Below are positions 11,062 to 21,827 of a stretch of 64,000 bases of DNA, one piece after another. Each line of letters begins with the position of its first letter. The first letter of the stretch is position 1. The notes beneath the pieces were generated by a model. The model searched no databases. It was given only the letters and a program-made list of their open reading frames with translations, and was not told where the DNA came from. The DNA lies in the NCBI RefSeq assembly GCF_003573695.1, contig NC_039361.1:99388279-99452278 (forward strand), given 5' to 3'. This DNA comes from Papaver somniferum (taxonomy: Eukaryota > Streptophyta > Magnoliopsida > Ranunculales > Papaveraceae). A program made the translations under genes and the position numbers.

Positions 11062-11899
11062 CTTGAGAAAATGAAAGATTGTAACCGAGAGATTAATCTC
11101 CCACTTTGGTCATCAATCTGTAGATGGGAAAAAACGAGCCGCCGGTTTTTTGGGAAAGTGGAGAGTCGAGCGTGCTGTCGAGACTCCTCAGCCGGGAAAA
11201 ATGTTAATCCTCACATAGATGCACCGCTGCAAACGGGGTGCTTAGATTCGGGAAATCAATCTGTATGAATTCGTCCTAAACCAAGACAATGGTCGTTCCA
11301 GAGTCAATTCAGTCGCAAAGAGGGAGATGGGTTGATCTGTAGGAGGGAAGATGAGAGTTGTGTGGGATCAGTGATGATCAAGGATTGTGGGTGTGTTGAA
11401 GGTTTCTGCAATATTGTTGAACTGTTAAAGTTGAGTTCTGTGAATAAGTTTATATCGAGTTGTTGACGGATAATGATGATAATCGATGATTGATGATATT
11501 CGATTGCTCCTTTTGTTGTCCTCGATTTAGACTTATTTATAATGATGTACCGCTGATCCCTGTAAGTGTGACGGTTTCTTGAGTGAAAGAGTGGGAAAGT
11601 AGGAAATCGTGGTAAAGTCAGTTCCACGTCGTGTGAAGACTTGACTGATCATGCACCCACTACTTTGCTAACTCCTTCAACCGTTTACACGACTTACGCA
11701 CATTTCTCATTGTGGATGAATCCACATGCCGTAGAACGCCAGACCAAAACCCTAAGTGATATCCCCCATTTTTGACGTGATTGATATTTCACGAATCGTG
11801 GAGTCTGCAAGGCAGACGTGTATTAGTTGGTCAGTTGTTGACTGATTTAGACTGTGAGTCTAGTTTTATTGAATCGAGCATAAGTGGTGAATGCTCAGC

Positions 11900-12290
11900 G
11901 ATTCATGGATTGAGCACGTAGTTCTCTGAGATGTCAATGAATTACTGACTAGAGCGACTGAGCAAATATTGAATAACTCGACGAATTACCGAATATTGAG
12001 AGTTTGTCGAGCAACTGAGCAAGTATTGCTCAATTCAATGAATTGCCGAATAACGAGAGTTTGTCGAGCAACTGAGCAAGTATTTCTCAATTCGACGAAT
12101 TCGATAATTTTGGTGTGCTACTGAGCAAGTGTTGCTCAATTCAACAAAATACTGAATATTGGTAATTTGATGTGCAATTGAGCAAGTGTTGCTCAATTCG
12201 ACAAAATACTGATGAATTACCGAATATTGATGGTTGGATCAATATTCGAGTAACTGAGCAAGTATTGCTCAATTCAAAGAATTATTTACT
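11900..12290. repeat. LTR minisatellite, ~55-75 bp units
   Basis: Five or six diverged units share 'actgagcaagtattgctcaa', followed by 'gacgaattaccgaatattg'. Unit starts are near 11949, 12008, 12070, 12122, 12177 and 12254. It is tandem expansion inside the Tat LTR. Confidence 0.7.
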
Positions 12291-13129
12291 GGTGTCGTGA
12301 CCCAATAAAATATTAATCAAAAATATTGGTGAATTACCGAATATTATTAATTTGGATGTTGATTGCTGAATCAACATAATTTTGTGTTTGAACTTGCTCA
12401 GAATGGTGATTCGTGGAGCGTTTGTTCGAAACCCTAATTTTTGATCAATCCTTCAACAATTGGTGAATTACTGAAAATTGGTCATGAGTGAAGAGGAACC
12501 GACCACATGGGATGATGAGCGTCCATGTGATGCCCAATGCTCGAGTGAGCACGCACTAGGGTTCTCAGTTTAAGAGTTGGTGAAAGAACGATGATTAAAT
12601 GCAGGTTTCATCATTTATTGAAATATTGTTGGATTCAGCATTAGGTGACAAACCTAGGTATGAGAGATGAGGACCGACCAAGAGAGCATGAGACTGGCTC
12701 TTGGTGGTCACGGGTCCAGTTGTTGGTCATTTGAAGGATTCTCCAGTTGGTTAGAGAGAGTTCGGGACCAGTATGAGCAATTGAGCAAATTAGGTCAGAA
12801 TTACGAAAACGTGTGGGACCGGCTTTGTGCAAGCCCTAGGAATGACTCTGGTCGGTCATGGAGGCATGTATGTGTTGCCGTGGTTTCCGTGTTTCCATAC
12901 TGAGAGTTTCAGTATTTTCTGATGCGCGTTCGAGCAACATAGTGAATTTTCAGAAGAGTTTCATCTTGACTGAGAATTCTCGAATTTTGTTGGAATGAGC
13001 ATGTATGCTCAATTCATCAATATTTTGAAAATATTAAAATAAAAGTTTTTTAATATTTAAAATTGTCGTGATAGGATAGCCAGTCGTGCGACTATGTTGG
13101 CTTTTGGTTTTTCGTGATTTGAGCAATAT

Positions 13130-13700
13130 TTGAGAAAATATGGAGAAATCATGAATTTTGCTCAAACCTAGGAGTTTCATGAATTGAGGAAAATAATAAT
13201 TATGCAATATTAGGGATTGCAAGGTGTGGGACCGACCATGGCTAGGGCATAAACGACTGGCTAAGTTTCCCGGTCCCGCACACCTTTTCCTATTTTATTA
13301 TTTTTCATGAATCCTTGAAGTTATGGAGAATCCTTGAAGTTATGGAGAATCTACGAGTTTTTGTTGAAACGGAGGAGTTTCGTGAGATTAGGGAATAATA
13401 ATTATAAAAAGCTAAGGATTGTGAGGTGTGGGACCGGCCACGGCTTAGGCATGGCCGGCCGGTTAGGTTGCCCGATCCCGCACACCTCTCCTTATTTTAT
13501 GATATTATTCCGTGAATCCACCAAGTTATGGAGAATTCACGAGTTTTGCAAAAACAAGGAAAGTTGCTAAAACCAAAGATTTTTCGTGAGTTCACGAAAT
13601 AACAAAAAATAAGGAAAATAATGGGAGAGACACGCACCGACCATGGTAGGGGACGTCCGGCCGGCCGGCTGGTGGGCCCGACCTTGGGAGCCTCTTATTA
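13130..13700. repeat. LTR ~190-bp repeats with GC-rich inverted repeats
   Basis: Two clear copies and one diverged copy each join an AT-rich block ('ggaaaataataatta') to a GC-rich block. The GC block is bounded by arms such as 'aggtgtgggaccg' and 'cggtcccgcacacct' (13219-13290 and 13430-13490) that could form a hairpin. The third copy (about 13560-13690) keeps 'gaccatgg' and 'ggccggccggc'. Confidence 0.65.
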
Positions 13701-14010
13701 TTTTATTAATATTTATTGTTTTCTCTTGTTTTGCGAAGGATTCCTCATTGTTTCATATTTTTGGACACTCGTTCGTGCATCCGGGTGCTCAGTCGTGCAT
13801 CATTGTCGAGTACACTCGCACCATTTTTGTGGGGCTTACTCAGTGATGGTCCAGATTCCCGGTTGTTGGGTATTTATTACTGATTTATGAAATTCAGTGG
13901 AGAATAATTCATGAAACTGAGTAATAAGATGAGTAGTTATTTATTATCAATCCGTAAAATCAGCAGCGGATTGGACTACGGATTCAGAATAATAAAATGA
14001 TAATTTCATC

Positions 14011-14340
14011 ACCATCTCATGGAATCGCAGATTTGACCATAAAATCGGAGTAATGAAATGAACGGTGATATTACCATTCCATGGGACCGTGGTGATTCGA
14101 CCATGAAATCGGAGTAATATCTATTACCATTTCATGAGATCAGTCGTGGATTCGATCATGAAATCGGAGTAATAAAATAAGTGGTGATATTACCATTTCA
14201 TGAGATCAGCCGTGGATTCGACCATTAAATCGGAGTAACATCTATTTCCATTTCATGAGATCAGGCGTGGATTCGATCATGAAATCGGAGGAATACATTT
14301 ATCTATTACCATTTCGATCATGAAATAGGAGTAATGAGAT
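14011..14340. repeat. LTR minisatellite with alternating ~54- and ~66-bp units
   Basis: Six units begin with 'accatttcatgagatcag' or a variant and contain 'atgaaatcggagtaat'. Short units end 'atctatt' and long units end 'ggtgatatt', which suggests amplification of a two-unit repeat. Confidence 0.7.
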
Positions 14341-14492
14341 AAGATAGATTATCTTCTGGGAATTCAGTAGTGAATATGACCTAGAATTTAATCTCTTGCG
14401 TATAGTCAGTAAATCAGCGAGTGTTGCTAATGTCCCGAAGACGTTTTGCCATCTCAACATTTCATGTATGGAGGACCGCCTGAGTCTATACA

Positions 14493-14702
14493 CGGGTCTC
14501 TCTACATAGTCAGGAACAGTGAGTATCACCGTCCTGAAGACATTATTGCTCTCAATCTTACGGAGAACCGCCCAATTGTTCTTCTATGTAGAGGCGAATT
14601 CCTCTATGTACTCAGGGAACAGTGAGTGTCACCGGCATCCTGAAGGCGTTAAGCTCTCATTCTTAGGAAGAACCGCCCAAATACGTTATTTTACATAGAG
14701 GC
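14493..14702. repeat. Tandem ~105-bp duplication near the Tat LTR start
   Basis: Two units each run from 'ctctatgta.tcaggg' through 'gaaccgccca' to 'tacatagagg' or similar, so each unit carries terminal inverted arms. The truncated left LTR retains the second unit fully (2603-2702) and only part of the first. Confidence 0.6.
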
Positions 14703-14868
14703 TATGATGAAATTCCCGGTGTCGAACGCTCCGGAGAGGCCTTTCGAGCGACATATGCATCATACTTCGTAAAACACGAATCGTCGCATGGATCCCTGAA
14801 GCCGTGTAAGAAACATGCAGTATCATGATTTTACGGTTTTGACCTTTGTTGAAAATCCACCATCTACA

Positions 14869-15151
14869 CACAACTTGAAAGATACGTTAGGGAATGAAAC
14901 AGTTCAAGTCAAATATCACTAACCTCAAGTGGAAGGACGATTGTTGTCGTTGTAGCTCCTTGCTTCTTCACATCTTCAAGTCTCGCAATACTTGTAATGT
15001 CTCATATCCTAATAATTTCAATCTAACCTATACGAAGTTGACTCTAGTACATAATCAAGCGACTCTTAACATGAGTTTTGATTCACTAAAATATGACAAC
15101 CAAACTTGACATAACAACGCTTGGTGGGTTCAACCGAGCAATGCTCTAACA
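14869..15151 (-). repeat. Element A 3' LTR fragment
   Basis: It is the reverse complement of the first ~280 bases of the shared Copia LTR, ending ctctaaca at 15151. Intact copies read 'atatgcacgacttgaaag' at the cut point; here only 'cacaacttgaaag' follows the Tat LTR. The first five bases may be the surviving half of the Tat target duplication. Confidence 0.85.
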
Positions 15152-17100
15152 ATATCTCCCTTTGTCAATTTTAGTGACAAAACTCTTACATCATATGGAT
15201 AAACAAATTACAAGAATTCATTACACATACGCTTGATTCCCGATTCAACAGCACAGTAAAACTGCTTGCATTCAATCCTTGAAAATGTCGTTGTTGATAT
15301 TATAATAACAAAGCTATTACTCCCCCTAAGGAAGATAGGTATATATTCAATCCGCACGTCTTTGTTATACCAATTCATATGACATGTTACTTCCCCATAG
15401 TATGTGCTTTCACCCTTTCGTTAGATAAACGTTCAAGCACCACTGTTCTTTTCCTTAGCGATACCAATCAATATAAAATCAATGCCAGTATCACCTGTTT
15501 ACTCCATATATTTCTCACCTTTTTGTCACAAAAATGACAAAGAAACGAAAAAATAAAGGACAACACGAAAATAATCTTACAAATTTCGGAATAGACTTGC
15601 AAACTTGTAGAGTTAGGAACGAGGGTTCCACACATCATGTTCTGATAACCAATATCAAAACCGAAACTACAAGTAGTTTTATTTTGATATGTTACCAAGG
15701 AAACAATTGTCCGAAACAATTTTTCCCATTTAGTTTAGAAAACCAAAAACAACTAAGCCCTTTAGTCCCTTTGCTAAACCGATTGTTCAAAAACAACCGC
15801 TTAATCGATAAGACAAAAATAAACTCTATTTTCTCATCAGGTTCTAAGTATCCATAAACTTAGACCTTTCAATTTTAAACAAGACAAGTACTAGGTTAGT
15901 TAACTAGCATTTCTTGTTAAGGCATTCGATTAGACTTGAATAACCGAAACCTCACTTTGATAAGTCTAACTATGACCAGAATTAACTTAGTTTCTCTTAT
16001 TCGGAATCGAATTGGACTAAACAACTCATCCCGTACACCTTTTATTTCATTAAGCCATAAATAATTCATACAAACCAAATAAATCAACTTGCATAATTAT
16101 TCACCTCAACCGGAAGCAATTGAAACAACATGGACATTAAAAGCGCCGCAATTGCACCGAAATTTTGTAAACCTAAACAATTGATACCATACAAACGCAA
16201 CAATAGTTTTTCTTAACTGGAACCAATTGAATCACACACAACATCAATTGTACCGAAATTTTGTAAGCCTTAACAATTGATACCACACAATAAAGCAAGA
16301 TAACAATAGTTTTTCTTAACCGGAACCAATTGAATCACACACATCATGGAATAAACATCAATTGTACTGAAATTTTGTTAAGCAAAAGCAATAAATATAT
16401 ATGATATTAACTCAGGATTTTCTTAAACAGGAAAACAATTAACCAACAAGATTGTTACCTCAAATTTCTCATCCACTTCTCCAATATGTTTGCATCTTCG
16501 TCCATGGAGAATTGATATCGAAATATCATCATGTTGTCATCCTTATGCATAAACAAAAGAATAGAAACAACCAACCATTACCTGAGAAAGGTTGAAAATC
16601 GGTTTCAACAATTGCAAGCAAAAGTTGAAAACCGTCGAAACACATATGCTTTTATACTAAACCAAAACCGATTCAAGATATTGTGACTTTTTCACATATT
16701 GTTTCTATCAGAACCCCTCATGATTCTTTGATAAATCCTACCAACATGGGCTAGAACTTAATCCTCCTAAATCAAAAAGTTACCCAAACCACAAGGGTTC
16801 ACAATATATGAGATCGAATATTAAGGTAGTAAAACCGAAATCAGACATCCCATAGACATCCCATAAACATGTATGAGATCGAATAAGATAAAAGCATTTA
16901 AGCACAAGCTATGTAAACCGAAAACTATCACAAGAAAAATTATAAATCAAATAACTTTAGTCATAATAATTTTATTCATAATTGACCAATACAATCAATG
17001 AAAGAAAATCAAAAATTGATGTCTATTATTCTTGCAAGCTAGTCCTTTATGTCAGAGCTGAATGAAGGTGGATTACTACTCTTCAGCTTTTGAATTTCTT
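15152..17100 (-). other. Element A 3' non-coding interior with repeated polypurine tracts
   Basis: Pyrimidine blocks at about 15153-15167, 15318-15330 and 15390-15398 are polypurine tracts on the element's strand. The rest parallels D 206-1830 and the C interior 49.7-51.3 kb and contains no convincing gene. A ~70-base duplication near 16210-16330 (caattgaatcacaca with acaattgataccacac) is visible. Confidence 0.6.
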
Positions 17101-17113
17101 CAAGTAGAAAACC

Positions 17114-17380
17114 TTATTGCTTGACCAGAATCTCTTGCAGATGAGAAATTTTCGTGAAGGATTCTGCAAGAGCATGTAATTCTGTCTTTGATTGAACACA
17201 AAAGTGTGTCAATGCCTCAATACACTGATATTTCTTCAGAGTATTCTCTCTTTCCTTCTTACTAAGACAATCTCCTTTTCTGATTTTACCCTTAATATCA
17301 AGAGACAATCCATACTTAGTCTTAAGATGAACTTTATGATCTTGTATCTTCTCCAGAGAAACCATTTGATCCAGACCCAT
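17114..17380 (-). CDS. Element A small downstream ORF, unknown
   Basis: This is an 88-codon frame from an ATG at 17380. The product is basic and helical (motifs LKTKYGLSLDIKGKIRKGD and KKERENTLKKYQCIEAL), with no domain I recognise. It occupies the same slot between gag and the 3' non-coding region that ORF-b occupies in B and C, but its sequence does not obviously match ORF-b. It could be a remnant of a longer frame or a chance frame. Treat it as hypothetical. Confidence 0.35.
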   Translation of the reverse strand: MGLDQMVSLEKIQDHKVHLKTKYGLSLDIKGKIRKGDCLSKKERENTLKKYQCIEALTHFCVQSKTELHALAESFTKISHLQEILVKQ

Positions 17381-17646
17381 AGTTCGGACAAGGAATGATC
17401 AAAGAAGGAGAAGAATGTTTTTTCATACTGCCGAAAATATAATATTCCTAAAAATACGAATATATCAAATATCTTCAAATACTAGATATTATTTCTATAA
17501 TTTACACAAAAGTGCCTTGATTTTTCTTCTTCCTCACTCAAATATTTGGCACACGTGGTGAGAAAAGAATTCTAATACCGGTCAAGTGGTATTAGTATGA
17601 GATTTTCTCTCATTATGGAATTTTGAACAACCAGAGTGTTCTTGAT

Positions 17647-18869
17647 CTAGTATAGTATGAAAAGATCTCCTTTTGTTACCCGAACTAACGAAGTATCTTG
17701 AGTTTGACTGGGATTGCATATGCAAATTTTAGCAATTCTGTTTTTAAGACAGTTTTTGCATCTTGTCTTATTTTCCCTTTTTCCATTAGATGATTTAATA
17801 ACATCGGAAGACATGTCCATTCTTAAAATGGGTAAATCACTAATGGAGGAGGAAGAAATAAGATTGACAACTAATGTAATATTAGTTGTTTCCTCTTCTT
17901 CAGAATCGTATGAATCAGAGGTCTCATCTAAAGTTACAGCCAATGCCTTTCTTCCAGTGTATTCTTAAGATTGGGATAGTCTTTAGCAATATGACCAAAC
18001 CCTTTACACTTGAAGCATTGCGGCTGATATTCATCATCATCTTCATGATCCTTTTTGACAGGAACTCGATCATGTGGGCGAGATGATCGATGAGTATCTT
18101 TAATGAATCTCTTATTTAGCTTCTTTAAGAGATCTCGAGACTGTCTAGTAATCAATGATAATGATTGTTCAATTTCATCATCAGAGTTTTCTGCAATCTG
18201 TTAATCTGAATCATCTATCTGTCTATTCCTTTCCATTGGAGCTTTCGGAATTCTTGCAGCTTTAAAAGCAATTCCTTTATTTTGAATAGACTGTGATTCA
18301 TGATCAAAGATCTTTAACTTACCAACGAGTGTGCTTCGTGAGAGAGTTGAAAGATCGTTTGCTTCTATGATTGCATGCTTCTTAGAATCGTATCTAGATA
18401 GCAACGATATGAGAATCTTGCATACTATATCTTTTTCAGAAATAGTCTTTCCTAACGAGAAAGAAGCATTAATATCTCAGAGAGTTTGATATGAAACTCT
18501 TCAAGAGTGTCGTTTTCATCCATTCGAAGGTTTTACCAATCGGAAGTGAGAGTTTGAAGTCTAGCTTATTTATATGATGAATTTCCTTCTAATACGATTT
18601 GAAGATTATCCCAAGCTTCTTTCGAAGTTTGACATGTTGACACATGATGTTGTAAATCACAACTTACAGCATGAATAATAACATTCAAACCATCTGAATT
18701 CTGCTTTGCAAGTGCCTTTTCTTCGTTCGAAAAATCTACTAAGCGTTTAATCTCAGTTTCCGAATTTTCTATATTTGGACGAATATAACCATCGACGACT
18801 AATAGCCAAGTATTAAAGTATCGTGATTGAAGAAAAGATCTCACAACAGATTTCCACCATAGATAGTTT
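17647..18869 (-). pseudogene. gag: Copia gag, main part, broken
   Basis: From 18869 the frame reads WWKSVVRSFLQSRYFNTW, SNEEKALAKQNSDGLNVI and CQTSKEAWDNLQ, the UBN2-type Gag of Sirevirus Copia elements. It is shifted near 18566 and re-enters with LLSRYDSKKHAIIEANDL (about 18404-18201). A zinc knuckle follows (18080-17990), reading CFKCKGFGHIAKDYP; the last Cys of CX2CX4HX4C is Tyr. An acidic/Ser-rich tail continues to 17647. Gag forms the particle that packages element RNA. The start lies on the other side of insertion G1, at 23500. Several frameshifts make it non-functional. Confidence 0.8.
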
Positions 18870-20476
18870 TGATGAGAATGAAAGTGCGACACATTTTCAC
18901 CCATAAATACATTAGCTGGGACTCATTTTATCACTAATAAACTTGTTTGTAGGTGTTTTTGTAAAATAAGCTCTTATGGAGAAAGTTGCTCGAAAAGTTG
19001 TTATTTGCACCCGGAGGACACGTGTTATTCGGACTCTCACTTTTGGATAAGGGGCACCTCAAATGATAAGGGGTACCCATCTGATTTTCGCACCCAAGCA
19101 GCTGGTTAAGGGGCGACCTTCTTCTTCCCATTTGAATTCAAAATTTGCGGGAAAATCTGGTTTGGAAAAAACCAGAATTAGGGTTCGAGACTTTGTGAGG
19201 TTCTTGAGAGACTAAATGGCTGAAACTTTTGGGAACAATTTGTTTTGGCCTAACAGAGTTGGCATGTGCTTTAGAATCGATTATATTTGGCTGGATGATC
19301 AGTTTGAAGTGATACAGGGGAAGTTAGCTTTCACCGGCGGAGATGCCTGGCATGATTTCGAGGGAGTTTTTGTTGGACTGCCTCTCGGATTTTTTTTTGA
19401 TTTGGGCCTGTTTTATCCAAACAGGGGTGGTAATGTTTTTGGTTTCGATAAAAAAGGGAAGTTACGTGGATATCCCATGAAACAGAGGTTGGAGGAATAC
19501 GCGGGATTCTGTGGTGATATTTTGAAACGCTGCGTGTCTCTACAGCGTCTTGACTCAGTCGTATGCGTGCACCAGAAAGTCTAGAGCGTGTCTGTAGCAT
19601 TTTAACGCATGGGAATACAAGATGGGAAAGAAAATATTCCGAGAATTTATTCTTTACTGCCTGAAGTATGAAGAGATTATTCGGAGTAATGAGGAGATAT
19701 TCGAAGGCTTGAGTAGTATATATAGGGTGTTGGAGTATCAAAGAAGGTTTATGGAGAGTTAGGGGTTCGAACAGAGGCTGAGGATTGGGAGTTGCAGAGC
19801 TTGTCTCTGCTTCTGCCATTGAAGAAGAAGAAGAACACGAAACAGCAGTTAAAAGCAGTCGCAGAAAAACCGTGACCTATACTTTCAAAATCAATAACTT
19901 TGTAACAATTTTTCCAACAATTATTTTGAGTTCGCAACAGTTCTGTTAGGTTCTCTGTAACAGTGGGTTTTGTAACAATTATAACTGTTGCAAATACACT
20001 GTTTTATACCTTTTCTCCTTGTAAACACCTTTTTGAGCAATGAAATATTATTTTGAGAGTGTTTTCACCATGTGGAGCTAAACCCCAACACTGGGTCGAC
20101 GGAAGAAGCCGGACTTCATACTTGGGTGAATTTATTTTATTTTCTATTTGACTTTTGCATTTAATTAAAATAGAATTATGATTTGAAAAAATTAGTTATT
20201 ATTTTGTTAGATGGGTCATGCTTGCTTAGATGTTTGATGTCTCATGCTTACGATTTATAATTAATGTTTGGAGAATCTACCTTGGCAAGAATAAGAGTCG
20301 ATGTTGTTTTATTTGTCGAGCGATAATTGTTTGAGAATGAATAATTGAACCTATTGATATGAGTTTGGCCGAATCCTAGACCCAGTAACTCTCTATTTTA
20401 TTCCTTTAAAATTAATCTTCACAAGTCTTAGAGTTCGAATCCTATTTACTACAACCACAATCAAAAAATTACTTCA
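18870..20476 (+). repeat. G1 5' LTR
   Basis: It begins TGATGAGAATG and ends ttacttca. A TATA box, gtatatatagg, lies near 19714-19725. The + strand U3 holds an open frame (see 19216-19584). It matches 21828-23436 with scattered substitutions and small indels. Confidence 0.9.
19216..19584 (+). CDS. Open frame inside the G1 U3 region, unknown
   Basis: A 122-codon frame starts MAETFGNNLFWPNRVG and lies upstream of the LTR's TATA box, so the element's own transcript would carry it only in the 3' LTR. The copy at 22174-22542 has the same length but reads through a different frame over about 20 residues, because two compensating indels near 22350-22410 shift and restore it. That is not what strong selection on this protein would leave. 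It may be a captured fragment or chance; no domain recognised. Confidence 0.3.
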   Translation: MAETFGNNLFWPNRVGMCFRIDYIWLDDQFEVIQGKLAFTGGDAWHDFEGVFVGLPLGFFFDLGLFYPNRGGNVFGFDKKGKLRGYPMKQRLEEYAGFCGDILKRCVSLQRLDSVVCVHQKV

Positions 20477-20479
20477 TTT

Positions 20480-20500
20480 CGGCGTCGCCAACGCGGATTC
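20480..20500 (+). other. G1 primer-binding-site candidate
   Basis: Three bases after the LTR is a GC-rich stretch reading cggcgtcgccaacgcggatt. It resembles, with several mismatches, the complement of the 3' end of tRNA-Asp (TGGCGCCG...GGAT) that many plant Ty3 elements use. The initial TGG is absent. Confidence 0.5.
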
Positions 20501-20617
20501 GTTTTTAGATTAATTTTTAGGTTTTTTTTTTGTACAGTATTTTAATTTCATTTTAGATTTTCTTTTTTTCCTTTTTATGCGTTTCTTTTTGTATTTGTTT
20601 TCAGGGACTTTTTGAGG

Positions 20618-21481
20618 ATGATGACTTCTTCTGAGGAGACGTCATCTACGATGACGCTGGCGGAATATATGCGTAGAAATTCAAATTATCAGGAAACCTC
20701 ATCTGCGATGACGCTTGGTGAATATATGCATAGGAGACAGTATGGAGTTTTTGATCCACATGTGGTAAGTGAAGAATCTCCTTTAGAGATATACGAGAAG
20801 TATTATAAACACACACCACCTAGTTTGGAACAAAGATTGAGAGTTCTTGAATGTCAAAGATTATTTGTTGATGATGATGATGAATCATGTAGTGACTCTC
20901 TGTCCCATACTGAATATATAGATGACCGTGTGAATGATTGTGTAAATGATTCGTCTAATTTATTAGAAGAACCTATCTCGCAAGATCTTTCACCCAACTT
21001 AGAGGTTGTTTCTAGTCCCCTACACTTCCAAAAGTTACCTAATTTAGGGTTAGAATTCTATGCTTCAAAAAATTTGTTGGAATACTTTGCATCAAAATAC
21101 CTAGAGGACGTCCCTTTTTCTAATATCGTGCATGAGCCAATTGACAATTTCCCAGTCTCAATAGTATCCCCATATTTTGTTCTTTACGCACTTCCTTGTG
21201 CAGTAAAAACTTGGTTTAGGGGTAAATCTTTGTTTTTGATAGTTTCAGTGTCTCCGCATCGTTATAACATAAGTGTGAAGCTGTCATTTACAAATGTTGT
21301 ATTTTGGGTCGATCCCCAAATTTTCAGGTTGTTAATTTTTGGGGATCCTTTTTTGTACATTCCAGTAGGTGTATTTTATTTTATTTTTATTTTTATATTT
21401 TCATTTACTTTTTTTTCATCTTATGGATTTCCCATCTTAAATTTTGCATTGGATGACTCAATTACATTGAGGACAATGTAA
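20618..21481 (+). CDS. G1 internal protein, unrecognised family shared with G2
   Basis: This frame is about 287 codons from ATG 20618; an in-frame TTG at 20612 is not needed. An upstream ttttcag at 20603 could be a splice acceptor. The N terminus has two copies of an S-x-MTLxEYM-RR/HRR motif (STMTLAEYMRR, SAMTLGEYMHR), then an acidic middle and a block LPNLGLEFYAS. A DPQIFRLLIFGDP motif comes before a Phe-rich hydrophobic tail that could be a membrane segment. G2's protein has IPHLGFDICAS and DPQLFRLLL in the same order. It is the only gene of the element and is uninterrupted here. It is not a gag, protease or RT that I recognise; function unknown. Confidence 0.55.
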   Translation: MMTSSEETSSTMTLAEYMRRNSNYQETSSAMTLGEYMHRRQYGVFDPHVVSEESPLEIYEKYYKHTPPSLEQRLRVLECQRLFVDDDDESCSDSLSHTEYIDDRVNDCVNDSSNLLEEPISQDLSPNLEVVSSPLHFQKLPNLGLEFYASKNLLEYFASKYLEDVPFSNIVHEPIDNFPVSIVSPYFVLYALPCAVKTWFRGKSLFLIVSVSPHRYNISVKLSFTNVVFWVDPQIFRLLIFGDPFLYIPVGVFYFIFIFIFSFTFFSSYGFPILNFALDDSITLRTM

Positions 21482-21485
21482 TGTT

Positions 21486-21827
21486 TAAGTGTGGGGGAGT
21501 GGTTAACGTTTTACTTTTCTTTTTCAGGTATTTCCTTGCACTTTATGACCAGCTGTGTAGCGGGTCTCCAGAAAAAATAAAAAAAAATAATAATAATAAT
21601 AATAATAATAATAATCAGTTGTGTAGCGGGTCTATATAAAAAAAAATTATTATGATTATTAGGGTTATGACCAGCTGTGTAGCGGGTTTTTTCTTTTTTC
21701 TTGCATTTTATGACCAGCTGTGTAGCGGGTCTTCAAAAAAAAAAAAAAAACTAATTATGACCAGCTGTGTAGCCGGTCAGTTTTCTGTTTTGCTCGAGGA
21801 CTAGCAAAATGTAAGTGTGGGGGAATT
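21486..21827 (+). repeat. G1 region between two polypurine tracts with five ~22-bp hairpin-like motifs
   Basis: A first polypurine tract (aagtgtgggggagtgg, 21486-21501) and a second at the LTR (21812-21827) bracket five copies of 'gaccagctgtgtagcgggtc' or a variant, near 21548, 21616, 21669, 21713 and 21760. They are separated by A- or AAT-rich runs. Each unit has GACC/GGTC ends that could pair and a CAGCTG core. Confidence 0.75.

Larger units (their letters stand above)
2554..14868 (-). mobile_element. Tat-clade Ty3/gypsy retrotransposon, degenerate
   Basis: Read on the - strand the order is long 5' LTR (to 14868), gag remnant, aspartic protease, reverse transcriptase, RNase H, a second archaeal-type RNase H, integrase, antisense genes, polypurine tract and a truncated 3' LTR. 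The two RNase H domains and antisense genes between integrase and the 3' LTR place it in the Tat clade. The outer right end (LTR start TGTAGATGG) abuts the LTR of Copia A at 14869, so it inserted there. The matching left junction is lost, so no target duplication can be shown. Every pol domain carries stops or frameshifts, and the element cannot act alone. Confidence 0.85.
11205..14868 (-). repeat. Tat element 5' LTR (inner boundary approximate)
   Basis: The outer end is fixed by the TGTAGATGG start shared with the left LTR and by Copia A sequence from 14869. The inner end is not fixed, because the other LTR is truncated. The best TG...CA candidate is near 11208 (GGATTAACA on the - strand); a boundary nearer 11290 is possible. 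No tRNA-complementary primer site is obvious next to either. At about 3.6 kb it is long but plausible for this clade. It is built largely of internal tandem repeats. Confidence 0.6.

Noticed and set aside
11304..11627. 107-codon minus frame at the inner end of the Tat LTR
   Set aside because: Falls in LTR/leader DNA, low-complexity Ser/Ile-rich, no homology seen.
19331..19937. Minus-strand 162- and 62-codon frames in G1 LTR, repeated at 22370-22897 as 175 codons
   Set aside because: Opposite to the element's transcript and differing in frame between the two LTRs; no domain recognised.
21580..21615. AAT microsatellite
   Set aside because: Ordinary simple repeat within the G1 motif block; not a separate feature.
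21540..21790. Regularly spaced repeats in G1 considered as a CRISPR-like array
   Set aside because: Spacers are simple A/AAT runs of uneven length, there are no cas genes, and this is a eukaryotic retroelement.
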